NCBI GenBank assembly: GCA_014549065.1 | Contig: JACDOX010000167.1 | Span: 1,310,942 to 1,374,941, forward strand | Direction: 5' to 3' | Source of the DNA: Cardinalis cardinalis | Taxonomy: Eukaryota; Chordata; Aves; Passeriformes; Cardinalidae | DNA: 64,000 nucleotides | Shown: positions 24,985 to 35,142 of the stretch, one piece after another | How positions within the stretch are numbered: the stretch's first letter is position 1 | Layout of the letters: the number at the start of each line of letters is the position of its first letter | Notes under the pieces: generated by a model | What the model was told of the DNA's origin: nothing | The model's database searches: none | What the model saw: only the letters and a program-made list of their open reading frames with translations | Program-made: the position numbers and the translations under genes

Positions 24985-26892
24985 GCTGGGATAGAAGGAT
25001 GCAGAGGGAATGAGGAATGGAAGGGCTGCCTGGTGCTGAGGTGCCCTCCAGGGGTTCCCAAGGCAGCTGGACTTTGGATGTCTCAGTCCCACTCCATCTG
25101 TGCTTGCAGAAGGGATGTTGTCTGGATGACAGACATTAGTCCCCATTTTACAGAAAGCTGAGACACACTTAACTTCTGGGATGTCCCCTAAATTTGTAAC
25201 AGGGTATTAAGGAGTTAAGGCAGAAAGTGGTATCTCCTTGATCACAGAGTGATACTCTTCCATTACATTGGTTTAATTTTATGCTGTTTTGCAACAGAAG
25301 TTTTTGCGCTGGTGAATGCCATGAACCCGCAACGCTTCTGTGGGTGTTTTACCCTCATAGTTTGTGATTTTTTTACTGTTCCTTTACTTAGTAGCTACCC
25401 TGATAACTTGCTGGTGTGGCAGAGTATTATTCAGATGNGGGGTTTTTTTTACCCTTGGTCAGCAGGCCTCGTGTTAAAGTTGAGAAATAACTGTGCTGTG
25501 AGAGGTGCAGAACTGTGTTATATGCAGTGTTCCCTGGATCACTGAGGTGGACTGAGGATGACTGATTGACCTCACCTGACCTTTTGTCATTTCTATCAAA
25601 CTGCTCCAGAAAGGTTTTAAGTGGGTTTTTTTTCTGAAATGTGTCAGGTGTGAAGGCTGGCTGTCATTGCATTGAAACCTTGTGGGTTAGATTTGTCATA
25701 GTTTTTGCTTAGCTGTATTGAAATAAATGTTGTAGGTACCAATACAACCTATAAAATATATTTGGAAGTGTTTAAAAACTTGAGAAAATTCTACAGATAG
25801 GTCTGGGATGTAGTTTTTCAGCTAGAGCAGTAATTCCTAACAGGAAGCGTTGAGGCTTGGCAGCAGAGGGACTCTGAAAGGGTTACCAAGTAGGTAACCC
25901 TAGTAGGTTGGGTAGTAGTTCTTCTCCTCACATTGTTTTATGTAAAATTGTCATCCTTTTGTAGCTACTGTCTTTTCAATGGCATGAACGTATTTCCTCT
26001 TCAATCCACTGTAGAGTTCCATGTGTCTCTTCTACACGTTTCTTTCAGCCTAAATGTCCTGAGGGAAGGTGTTTCTCAACAGTATGTTTTGTTCTCCAGC
26101 TCTGCTGCTTTTTGCCCAGGATTGCTCAGCTCAGTTNCTTGTTGATCTGATCATCCATGTTAGGACTCAAAAGTTAGAATTTTTGTTAATTGTCAAAGGA
26201 ATGTTTGAAGAAAGACACATTCTCAGCAGCAAAGCAATAATGCCATGTTCAGGTATGATCCAACCCAAAATTAAATCTAATGATATTAATTAGAAAATTG
26301 CAGGCTCATCTCCAGAAGTCAAACAGCAAAACTGGTGATAACTCTTCATATTTCTGTCAAGCCTTGTTAGGATTCTTTCAGCAATTATTGTGTTTAAAAA
26401 TGCTGTAATATTCTCAGGAAGAGTCAGTGTTTCAGCATGCTGAGTGCTGGGGCGATGTTGCTATGGCAGCCTTAGCCATGATTTCTTTCTCTTTTAAATG
26501 CCAAAATCTTTTTCCCCACAACGTCCTGCATTTTAGTTATTGGTATTCTTCATATTTAAATGGCACTTTTTAAAGTAGCAAGACCATTTATCAACCATTT
26601 TATTTGTTGTTCCTTTTCCAAGTGTAATTGCTAGTACAGGTAATGCAATACCACATTGTGAGGAGGATATTGCAAATATAATCTAATCAAAAAGATTTCA
26701 CTCAGTAGCATGAGTCAATAGCCANAAAGGCTGCTGTGAAATGTTTTTCTGATCATAGTTAATTGTTTTTATATCTCTTTGCTGGGTTCCTTGAACACCT
26801 CATGTACCCTGAGGTACCAGCACCTTCTAACATGACACTCTGGGCTAAAGGTATCTCAGTATTAACCTTAGTGTGATGAAAACCAGATAGCC

Positions 26893-27090
26893 ATTAACAA
26901 GGGGTGTCAGACATTGGGATGAGCTGCCCATGGAAGTGGTGTAGTCACTATCCCTGGAGATAGTTCAAGGACATAGATGTGGTGCTCATGTATATGGTTT
27001 AGTGTTGGCCCTGGCAATGCTGAGTAAATTGTTGGATTTTATGACCTTAAAGATCTTTTCCAACCTAAACAAATCTGTGATTCTGTAAGA
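26893..27090 (+). mobile_element. CR1 LINE 3'-end fragment
   Basis: Sense-oriented CR1 3' tail. It shows the blocks 'gggatgagctgcccatggaa', 'tggtgtagtcactatccctg', 'tggtttagtg', 'gttggattttatgaccttaa', 'agatcttttccaacctaaac' and a terminal 'ctgtgattctgt' in the usual order. It is more diverged than the copy at 11283, so probably older. Confidence 0.85.
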
Positions 27091-28598
27091 TAAACATACT
27101 TCACTTTAGCAGAGTTTTTGTGCTCTCACCCCCTTTTCTTCCATCAGACTGCAGCCAGCCTGCTGCAGTGTGGGGCACTGCTGAAGGCACACAATGCGGC
27201 CTTTGTTTTGAACCATGCTGGTCCAGTGTCTCACAGAACTGAAGATGCTGCTCAGAGGGGGTTGCACTCACCTCCCCTCTCCCTGGTGAGAGCCTCACTC
27301 TCTTTTTTATGCCGTAAGCATAAAACATAGCTGATCCCCAGCTGATCAGCAGAGATAACATAATTGGATTTTATTCCATCATGGGATTTCTTGTGTTCTT
27401 TTTTTCTCATTTGTGGATGCTGGGATGGCATGCTTTTACTCCTGTTGTCATGGCAAATCTGTATGTCAGGAGGAAAAGTATCTGTTGTTNATGTGTTACA
27501 GGGCTATTTCAGAAGTGTGTCCAGTAACAAGGTAATGAGATGTGCAGTGTTTGTGGTAACTCACCTATTTCCCCTCTNTAAAATCCTAATTTGTCAGCTT
27601 TGTCTTCATGGGAATAACAAAATAACCCAAACATCCCCAAGTAAAGCAGCAATGTATTCCTCATGTTGAGCTTGAGGCTGGCTCTGTTTTGGGAAGTTGG
27701 GGAACATAGAAGTGATGGTGCCTGTGCATGCTGCTCTCTAGCACATCCAGAGACAGTTNTACTGAACTGAGCATGGAATTCTCCTGGAAGGAAGTGCCTG
27801 CTAACAAGGCAGTCAGAACAAACNGTGTGTAGTCAGTGAAGGCTTGCAACATCTGGCAGAACACTAGGATCCAAATATTATTTTCTAACAGACTTGATTT
27901 CTTATTACGTGTTAATGTGACTCCTTGAGTGATTCTGGAAGAGAAAAAGACTTCAGCAGGGATCTGCATCTAGATTAAGTTTTTTTCCTGGGTGAACCTG
28001 CATTAACTTTTATTGTCGCTTCACATGTCTATGCTACAAAAAAGCATGGCTCTAACACACAAGACAACATGAGAGAAATAAGGGATCTTTATATGAGACA
28101 AGTTGCAGAGCACCTAGTCTGGAGCGTGGAAGAGGGGACAGGAGCATGCACACAATCCTGGATGGAGAGGAGGAGGAGAGGATGTGGCAGGACGTACAGA
28201 GACACTTTGGGACCAGCCCACAGAATGAGTGAATGCTCAGAGCTTCATTTCTCTCTTCGGGTGGGCTTCGGGTGGGGAATGGAGAGAGGAAGCCTGCTGG
28301 AGAGGGACAAAGAGGGCGATTCTATTACTTGATTCTTGGCATTCCACTCAGTGGGCAGTGATTTGGTCTTTGGTGGTAAACAGTGATTTCTGTTCGTTTC
28401 CACCCACTGTAGAGAGAGGTAGAAAGGCTTCCCTCTGAGCCAGAGCTGCTGTCCACGTGTTCTGCTCTGGCCTTGTTCCCAGCTTTGGAGGAAGCAGTTT
28501 CTGTCCTTCCTGGGGAAAGATGGAAAGGTACTGCTGGTATTTGATGAAATCAAAGATGTGCTTTTGAAAATATCCAGTGAAGTAGATANTCCTCTGTA

Positions 28599-28639
28599 CA
28601 CACCACACACCAACACATACGCATATATATATATACACC
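28599..28639. repeat. CA/TA microsatellite
   Basis: An imperfect ACAC run passes into a TATATA run. Short open frames spanning it are not genes. Confidence 0.8.
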
Positions 28640-29095
28640 TATGCATATGCCACAAATACTGTATATAAAGAAAAATGACAGCATTGTACTGTTTGCACTG
28701 AGCTGCCAGCTTTGGAATGNCTGCAATCCTGCAAGTAAGTGTTCAGCAGGAAAAGGTGATTTCTGTAAAAAGCTGTTGCTGTTGGGTGTTGTAGCAGACA
28801 AAGGAAGTGAGAGCGAGCTCTGTCTTGAATTGATTTTTTTTTAAAACTAAAGTTATCATTATGCCTCTCTGGTGCCTTGAAAGCTGCATGCAGAAGGAAA
28901 CATGATGAAGACTGAGCTTTCAGAGGGANACCTTGCACAAGCATATGTAGGCTTTTCTCCTAGCACTTGGAGTTCAATATGCTGGATAATATTTGAAATT
29001 AGCATTTCTGTGTGCTACCCTCAAGCAACACATGTAGGGAGCCACAACTGTGGAGCTCTTTTNCTTGGCTGCCATTGAATCCAATTGCTTGCTTT

Positions 29096-29130
29096 CCAAG
29101 CAATTCTTGGAGATTCTCCAAGCAATTCTT
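29096..29130. repeat. Short direct repeat enclosing a palindrome
   Basis: Two copies of CCAAGCAATTCTT (29096-29108 and 29118-29130) flank sequence that forms CTTGGAGA-T-TCTCCAAG, an 8-1-8 palindrome. It is a local duplication in an intron. Confidence 0.6.
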
Positions 29131-29291
29131 CTCTCTTCAATTCTTATGACTGGTGCAGAAGTGATTTTTTTATGTTAAAATATTAGTTACCCACTCAAGT
29201 GAAAGTGGCTAAACTGTGTAAGTGGTGGAAGAATAGAGTCTGAGAAAATATTTCTTATGTCAGCTCTGTTTTATGAGGAAATGGTTAGATT

Positions 29292-29354
29292 AAAAAAAAC
29301 CCAAAAAAACCACCAACAAACAAAAAAACCACCAACCCACCAAAAAATCCCAAC
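29292..29354. repeat. A/C-rich low-complexity tract
   Basis: An irregular run of AAAAAACC- and CCACCAAC-type units with almost no G or T. Confidence 0.8.
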
Positions 29355-30706
29355 TAATTTTTCTGGACCAATGGCGTGAAAATTCTAGAAAATTAAAACT
29401 TTCTTTAGGGAAGCTGATAATCAATCTCACAGAGAATTTGTTTAGCCTACAAAAGGGCTGGTATTGCCTTTGGTATGGAAGTTCAGCTGAGATGCTTGAT
29501 GAGGAAGCTTAAACCTGAAGCACAGATGCAACCTCTTTTATAGCATATTAATTTAGTTCTAATTATAGAGATTGGTATTTGCAATGCTGCTTCCTCCAGA
29601 TCAAAAAACACTCTCTCCCTTCCTGCCCACAAAGTGAAACAATAAAAATGAAAGAAANTTACCATAAGTCTTAAATAAAACAATAATATGAGAAAGAATA
29701 TGGCTTGAGGCAGCAAGTCCAAACTGAATCATGAAATACAGTTGTATTCTCAGGTCACCTTGCCTCCGGGAGGATCCTGTGTGGGTCTCTTGTGTGCCCT
29801 ACTCTTTGGAGGAAAATATGTTGCTTAGTAAGTAAGGCAGTAAAAGCACATGGAAGTTTAAAGTAGTTAACATTGTTGGGGATTTTTTTGTTTTTATTTT
29901 GCTCATTACAGAGGGGATTTAAATTGGGGAAAATAATCAACTGCAAAATCTCCAGAGCTGGAGTAGAAGTGACATGCAGAATCTTCGTGCTGTCAGCTCA
30001 GCCTGTTTGCGCATATGCTGAGTGTAGCATATTTAACTACAGGTTAGTTTGGGAGCTTGCAAGCTTTGAGGTTTTTTTTGTTTGGTTCATTTTCTGGATT
30101 TTTTTTTTTACTGCTTCGTAGCAAAATATTAAGATGAAAATACTAAAATAGCGGAAAGGTTTTACTCCTAAAATCTGTCATCCAGTCTTCTTGCCTCTTT
30201 ACATCACTTTGTGCAATTCCTGTGGGCTAGCTGGTACTGTGCCAAGTTAAATTTGATTTCTGCTTTGGTTTGAAGAAAGGATGAAGATTGTGAACTTGAA
30301 AGGAGAGGAAATGTGCAAGGATAGAATTTATAATGTCAGAACTCCACATTTGGGGGGTAATTAAATCACACAATGNGCAATTGCCAGGAGCTCAAGCTTG
30401 AGATTAATTTGCAAACCTGCTAGAAAAACGACCACGGAATTGCTTTTTGAATTTGACCTTTTTTTTTTTCACTCTCTTGAATAAAAGAGGGAGTGAGGAA
30501 CACTTTTTCCAACAAGAACCTGATCTGGGGAGGTGGCCAAATCCAAGACAATGTCTGTACACTTTAAATAGCTNATCCTCTTTCTGTCTGATTTTATGTG
30601 TATGCTGGTTTTAGGTTTNGGGTTTTTTTAAAATTCTTCTGCTTAAGTTACCTCGGATATTTCTATCTGAACCAAACTGTAATGTTTTTTTCCCCTCTTT
30701 CGGTAG

Positions 30707-33243
30707 CTGCCTCATGACAGAATAAAAACTGGATGCAAGTTGTGCATTGAGAAGTGATTGATGTGTGCTTGTGCAGCTTGTAGCACTATGAGAAACACAG
30801 GTGCAGCTGATGATGTTTACTAGAAGTAGATTGAAAAAGCAAGAAAATGAATTTTCACTTCTGCACAGAAAACCTGTTGTAAAACTGCAGGGCAGGAAGC
30901 AATTCCGGAAGCAAAAACTCCACTTGTTTCTGCGGGACAAAATGAAGAGGCTTCTCCAAGGCCAGGTAGATGATAATTCAAACCATGCACATCGCTGCCA
31001 GCTCTCCCCAGTGGAGATTGAGTCAGACATGTTCGTTTGTGGAATCAACAGGAGCTCTCCAAGTACTGAGTTTTCCACGGCTGGAGGGGACTTTCATCAG
31101 GATGGAGGACATGATTCCAAGGGAGTGAGTGAAGTGTGTGTTGGTGAGGTGGAACTGAACTGGGGTGGCTACGTAAANATACCATGTTCAGTTCAGCAGA
31201 ACAAAAAGGACTTGCAGGGAAGTTCTGATGGTATCATGCAGCCCTCTTCTGAAATAAAGGGCAGAGTGTCTGAGGGGCAGGACCTTTCTTCCCTGAGCAT
31301 TACCATGAGCTGGAGGGATGCAGCTGAAAGGCAAGGGTGCTTTCCCAAGGAAAAGACCATTGCATACAAGAGTCGAAGAAGGCAGTCAAGAGACCGCTCA
31401 GCTGATGTGGTTGATTACATTGTTAAAGAGCTACAGGGAATAAGTCGAATCCAGACAGAGATTGCAGAGCTCCGTCAGCACCTCACCTTGATAAAAGGCT
31501 CTGTGGATGAAGTCTCCAGCTGTGTGGACACTGTCTTGAGTGAGATAGAAGGCCTGCAAGGTGGTTCCAGTGGAAAAACCCAGGGTNCACATGCTCGAGA
31601 GCCAAGAAGGGATGTACAAAAGGAGGAACCAGTGTTATATTTTTATGGCATCCCAGAGAAAGATGATGAAAACACAGTAGATCTTATCTGCAGCCTTTTG
31701 TCTGAATATCACTGTTTCAATGGTATTCAGTGCAGTAAGTATATAAAAGATGCTTATAGGTCAGATATTGGTACAGGCAAGCCATTAATGCCAAGACCAG
31801 CAGTTGTGAAACTTGTGAGTTGTGAACAGAGAGACTTTATTTTACAGAAGTCTATCCTTCTGCAGAGCTCAGGGGTCCGGGTTGCTACCAGTGAGGAGCA
31901 AAAGAGGCAGAATGGCCAGAGGGGCCAGAAAACAGATTCAGTCTCTTTGCAGTCTGGCTTGAAGAAAAACAATCATAATTCTGTGAATCCTGATGGAGCT
32001 CAGAGAACTGATGCAGTTGGGCACCTTCCTACCGACTCATGCCAGGTTAAGTATAAAAGCACAATTAGGACAGCAGAGTGTGCAGGGGAGAGACTCGATT
32101 CTGTGCAGAAGTCAGCCTTGACCAAGAAAGACACCTTGATACTTGAAGCTGGAAATGAAGCACAAACAGTAAGCTGCAGTGAGCAGCCTTCAGATGACAG
32201 GGACCTTGCTGAACCTCCACAGGTGGCCAATTCACCTAAATCAGGTGATGGGAATCACTGCTGCTCATCTGACTCTTCAGGCCATGCAAGCCAGATATGT
32301 GCTTCAAGTAATGGTAGTGAGCAGAGGCTTGACACTAAAAGCATCACTGAGAATTCTTCTTCTCTTCTAGAAAAAGATGAGGGGATAACCACAGAAGAAA
32401 TTGAAACAGACTATGATAACTCTTGCAAATTTACCAGTGCAGAGAAAGGTGATGTTCAAAGAGAAGATGTTTCTAGTGGGGTGACAACCATTAGCTATGA
32501 TCATACAACAGATGAAATGGCTGACAGTAGTGACAGCTTGAAAGATATGATCCAAATGGACCTGAATGATCAAGATCCAACTGATCAGGTCTTTAGGGAT
32601 GTCCTGGAAAATTCCCAGTATTTCCTTGACCACTCCCGNGACAACATTGATCTTGTAGACATGAAGTTTTACACTAATAAGCTTGGGAAAGCTATTCACC
32701 ACTTCAGGTCTGCTCTGCAAGTGGTGTTCCATAAACTGGAGACAAGTGATTCTGAAATCCTTTTGGAAAATGATAGTGGCTTACAGATGGATGATGACAA
32801 CACGCTTATGCTGACCAGTTCAGGTATGGGTGGCAGCTCTGACTACTTTGCAGAAACCCCTCCTAGTCAGTCCTCTGAGAGCCAGGCAAATGCAAATGTC
32901 AACAGTGAAGCGTCTGCTCAGATGCAATTTGCTCCTTCCAGTCTTTCCTCTGTTTCACGTGAGCCTCCTGTTTCCAGTGTGCTGCCATCATCTGTTTGTG
33001 AAATGCCTGCTAGGCAGCAGTTACCTCCTGAGGAGCTTGGAGAAGATGGGAACTGTCTACCTGAGCCAGGAAAGGAGTGCAGGCCCATGAGCCTTGACAA
33101 GGTGTGCGCAGAGACCATCTACCTGAACAAATGCATCAACAATTTCAAAAATGTGCTGAGGGAAAAGAGACAAATGCGTAGGAGACTCTTAAAAGAATTA
33201 GCACAGGAGGGAAACTGGATTTCTGCTGAGGAGACAAATTCAG
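30707..33243 (+). CDS. UNC13B: UNC13B large alternative 5' exon (brain-type bMunc13-2 N-terminus)
   Basis: The acceptor ttcccctctttcggtag ends at 30706. Coding most likely starts at the ATG at 30810 or 30813 (MMFTRSRLKKQENEF...). The frame is open further back to a GTG at 30801, and an in-frame stop lies at 30789. It runs about 811 codons to the donor TTCAG|gtaaaa (33244), leaving in phase 1. Reading through would stop at 33266. Visible parts: a basic N-terminus (KLQGRKQFRKQKLHLFLRDK); a coiled coil around codons 206-253 (IQTEIAELRQHLTLIKGSVD); an RRM-like segment around codons 275-365 (VLYFYGIPEKDDEN...MPRPAVVKL...SGVRVATSEE); a long Ser/Asp/Glu-rich disordered stretch; an amphipathic segment (LGKAIHHFRSALQVVFHKLE); and a basic helix at the end (NKCINNFKNVLREKRQMRRR) followed by GNW. 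Known: bMunc13-2 replaces the C2A N-terminus by a long unique one that binds ELKS and carries its own calmodulin site. Inferred: this exon is that region. Three N bases fall in it (31178, 31587, 32639). The last gives CGN, still Arg. Confidence 0.75.
30714..30823 (+). promoter_or_regulatory. UNC13B: Cluster of upstream ORFs before the brain-isoform start
   Basis: If transcription or splicing includes 30707 onward, three short upstream ORFs precede the main ATG: 30714-30725 (3 codons), 30733-30750 (5 codons) and 30761-30823 (20 codons, with an internal ATG at 30788). The last overlaps the main start at 30810/30813 in another frame, so ribosomes using it could not easily start the main protein. 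This suggests translational control, if the leader is as predicted. Confidence 0.4.
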
Positions 33244-35074
33244 GTAAAACAAAAAAATGTTTTTAAGGAGATGTCAAAATCTGGTATTTGTGCAGCCAGC
33301 GGCCAACACTTCATTCTGTAGGTGAACTGTGAACATTTTGTGAGTTTATTAAAAGTTGTGAGCAAGTAGTTACAAAGACAAGTACGTGTGCTGTACAACA
33401 GTACTGACAAAACCCCCTAAAATTTACTGTGTAACATGCTGAAATGCCAGTTAGCAAGCTTCAACTTTTTTTTTCTTTTTTTTCTTTGAGAGAGGAAGAT
33501 TTGCACTGCTTCTTCCAAATAGCAGGTGTTGAGGTTTTTCGTCATAATTCGTGACTTGGTTTCTTGTTAAATATAATAGCTAAGACATGTGATAACAAAG
33601 TGTGCNTTTGAGCTATAAGTAGCCAGATTTGCAGTTTTGAGAGTTGAGTGGATCTAGACTTCAAGTGACTCTGTCACAAAGTGGGAGTTCTCAGTGTTTA
33701 ATCACTTCTAGATATTATCCTAATAGAGACCTTTAAAATAATAAATACTACTACTAATAATAGTTTAAAAACTGGAAGTTTTAAACTTGTATTTTGGTAT
33801 TGTTTCCATAACTTGTCTATGAAATGGAAAATTTTTGTTTCTGGGGAGCTACTTCCCTTGTTTCCAGCACAGATTTTGAAATGTGTGACCAAAGCAGATG
33901 TGAGCTGATGCAGTGGTGAAGCAGTGTTGCTAAACTCATTTCCTGAGTCTGTGGGAGATAGAGCTGACTGGCATCTTTTGATGGGACATGTTTTGACAGC
34001 CTTGATTTGGTAAAACAGTACCTAAAGTTGAAGTGTAGGTCCATCTTCCCCCTTCCTCTCCAGGCAGTGAGAAGGCTTTCTCAGTGTCATCCCTATGAGT
34101 CACTACACAGTTAAGGAAAGAGGCTTTGTTTCAAGGGTGGAAGTTATTTTAACTACATCTTGAAATCTTCATGTGAACATGAAATCTTGTTGTGAACTTC
34201 CTTGTATCAAATACTGAGTTCACTCTTCTTGTANTCATGGAAGCTGGTCAGAATGATCAGGGGGCTCCTCTCCCTGCTGNAGGAGTCATCTAATGCCAAG
34301 TGCTTTTCCAGTGACTCTGCTTTCACTGTGAAGAAACAATCTGTCAACCCATATTTGATTTCTGTACCAGTTATCTTCTCAGTTACGCAGCTCATAAAGC
34401 TGGTAATCAGCTCTCTGCTTTATTATTTTATGCAAGGTCTTTAGTATAGAGTTGGCTCAAACAGTAAGTTTTAATGAGGGAAACGATGGGATTTGTTAGT
34501 GGGCTTGGCCCAGATAGTTTTTTTTTTTGAGTAGTGTTTGTGGTGCACAAGTCCTGGACATATGTCCTAATTTTAGAACCTGAGAGAACAGGCAGTGGTT
34601 TGGATTAGCATGTGCCACAGTACAGCAGAAGTACTGAAATAGCCTGTTTCTGAATGTAAGAGGAGGCTGCTCATCTCAGCAGAGTTTGAGCAGCACAGGC
34701 ATGTTCACAAGGCAAGAAGTAGCCAAAACAATTGAGAAGGAGAAACAGAGCTGCGCTTTGTACCTTAGATCTGGCTCCAGGATGAATTGAGATTTCTTGT
34801 CCGGTTCAGTTCTCTTGAACATCATCCAGTGATGTGACAAAAAACTGGTGGTACTTGTGTGCCACTCTCATAAGGATAGATCTATAGTAGATTTGTCAGT
34901 TGAAGCTATAAAAATTAAGTATGTGATGAAGTCACNATGTAGGAAATGTACTCTGAGAGACAGGAGTCAAAGATAGTGGAAAAAAGTGTATGAAGGATAA
35001 GAAAAGAAGGACCTTGGGGAAAAAACTCTGGAGATGCCAGGAAGCAAAGCAGCCCAGACCCTGACAGCTAGACA

Positions 35075-35142
35075 GAGAAAGAGTTCAAACTAGATGATCT
35101 CTAAGGTCTCTTCCAACACAAAACATTCTATGATTCTGTGAC
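35075..35142 (+). mobile_element. CR1 LINE 3'-end fragment
   Basis: The blocks 'aactagatgatctctaaggt', 'ctcttccaacacaaaacatt' and 'ctatgattctgtga' are the last ~65 bp of a sense-oriented CR1, including the terminal octamer-type repeat. Confidence 0.85.

Larger units (their letters stand above)
2925..30706 (+). other. UNC13B: UNC13B giant intron, first part (upstream of the brain-type exon)
   Basis: About 27.8 kb without a recognisable exon on either strand. It holds several short tandem repeats, CR1 LINE remnants (a probable old one near 4520-4850, a clear one at 11283-12118 and a 3'-end fragment at 26893-27090), an AT-rich block with clustered homeodomain-like cores near 16931-16990, a CpG-enriched patch at 22050-22300, and a perfect inverted repeat at 24926-24984. 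The remaining open frames in this stretch (for example 14483-14998) lack domain content and splice context. Confidence 0.7.

Noticed and set aside
28069..28332. 87-codon open frame with a charged product
   Set aside because: No splice sites or recognisable domain. It is purine-rich intron sequence.
30611..31078. 155-codon minus-strand open frame
   Set aside because: It is the antisense shadow of the 5' part of the large UNC13B exon and ignores the clear + strand splice signals.
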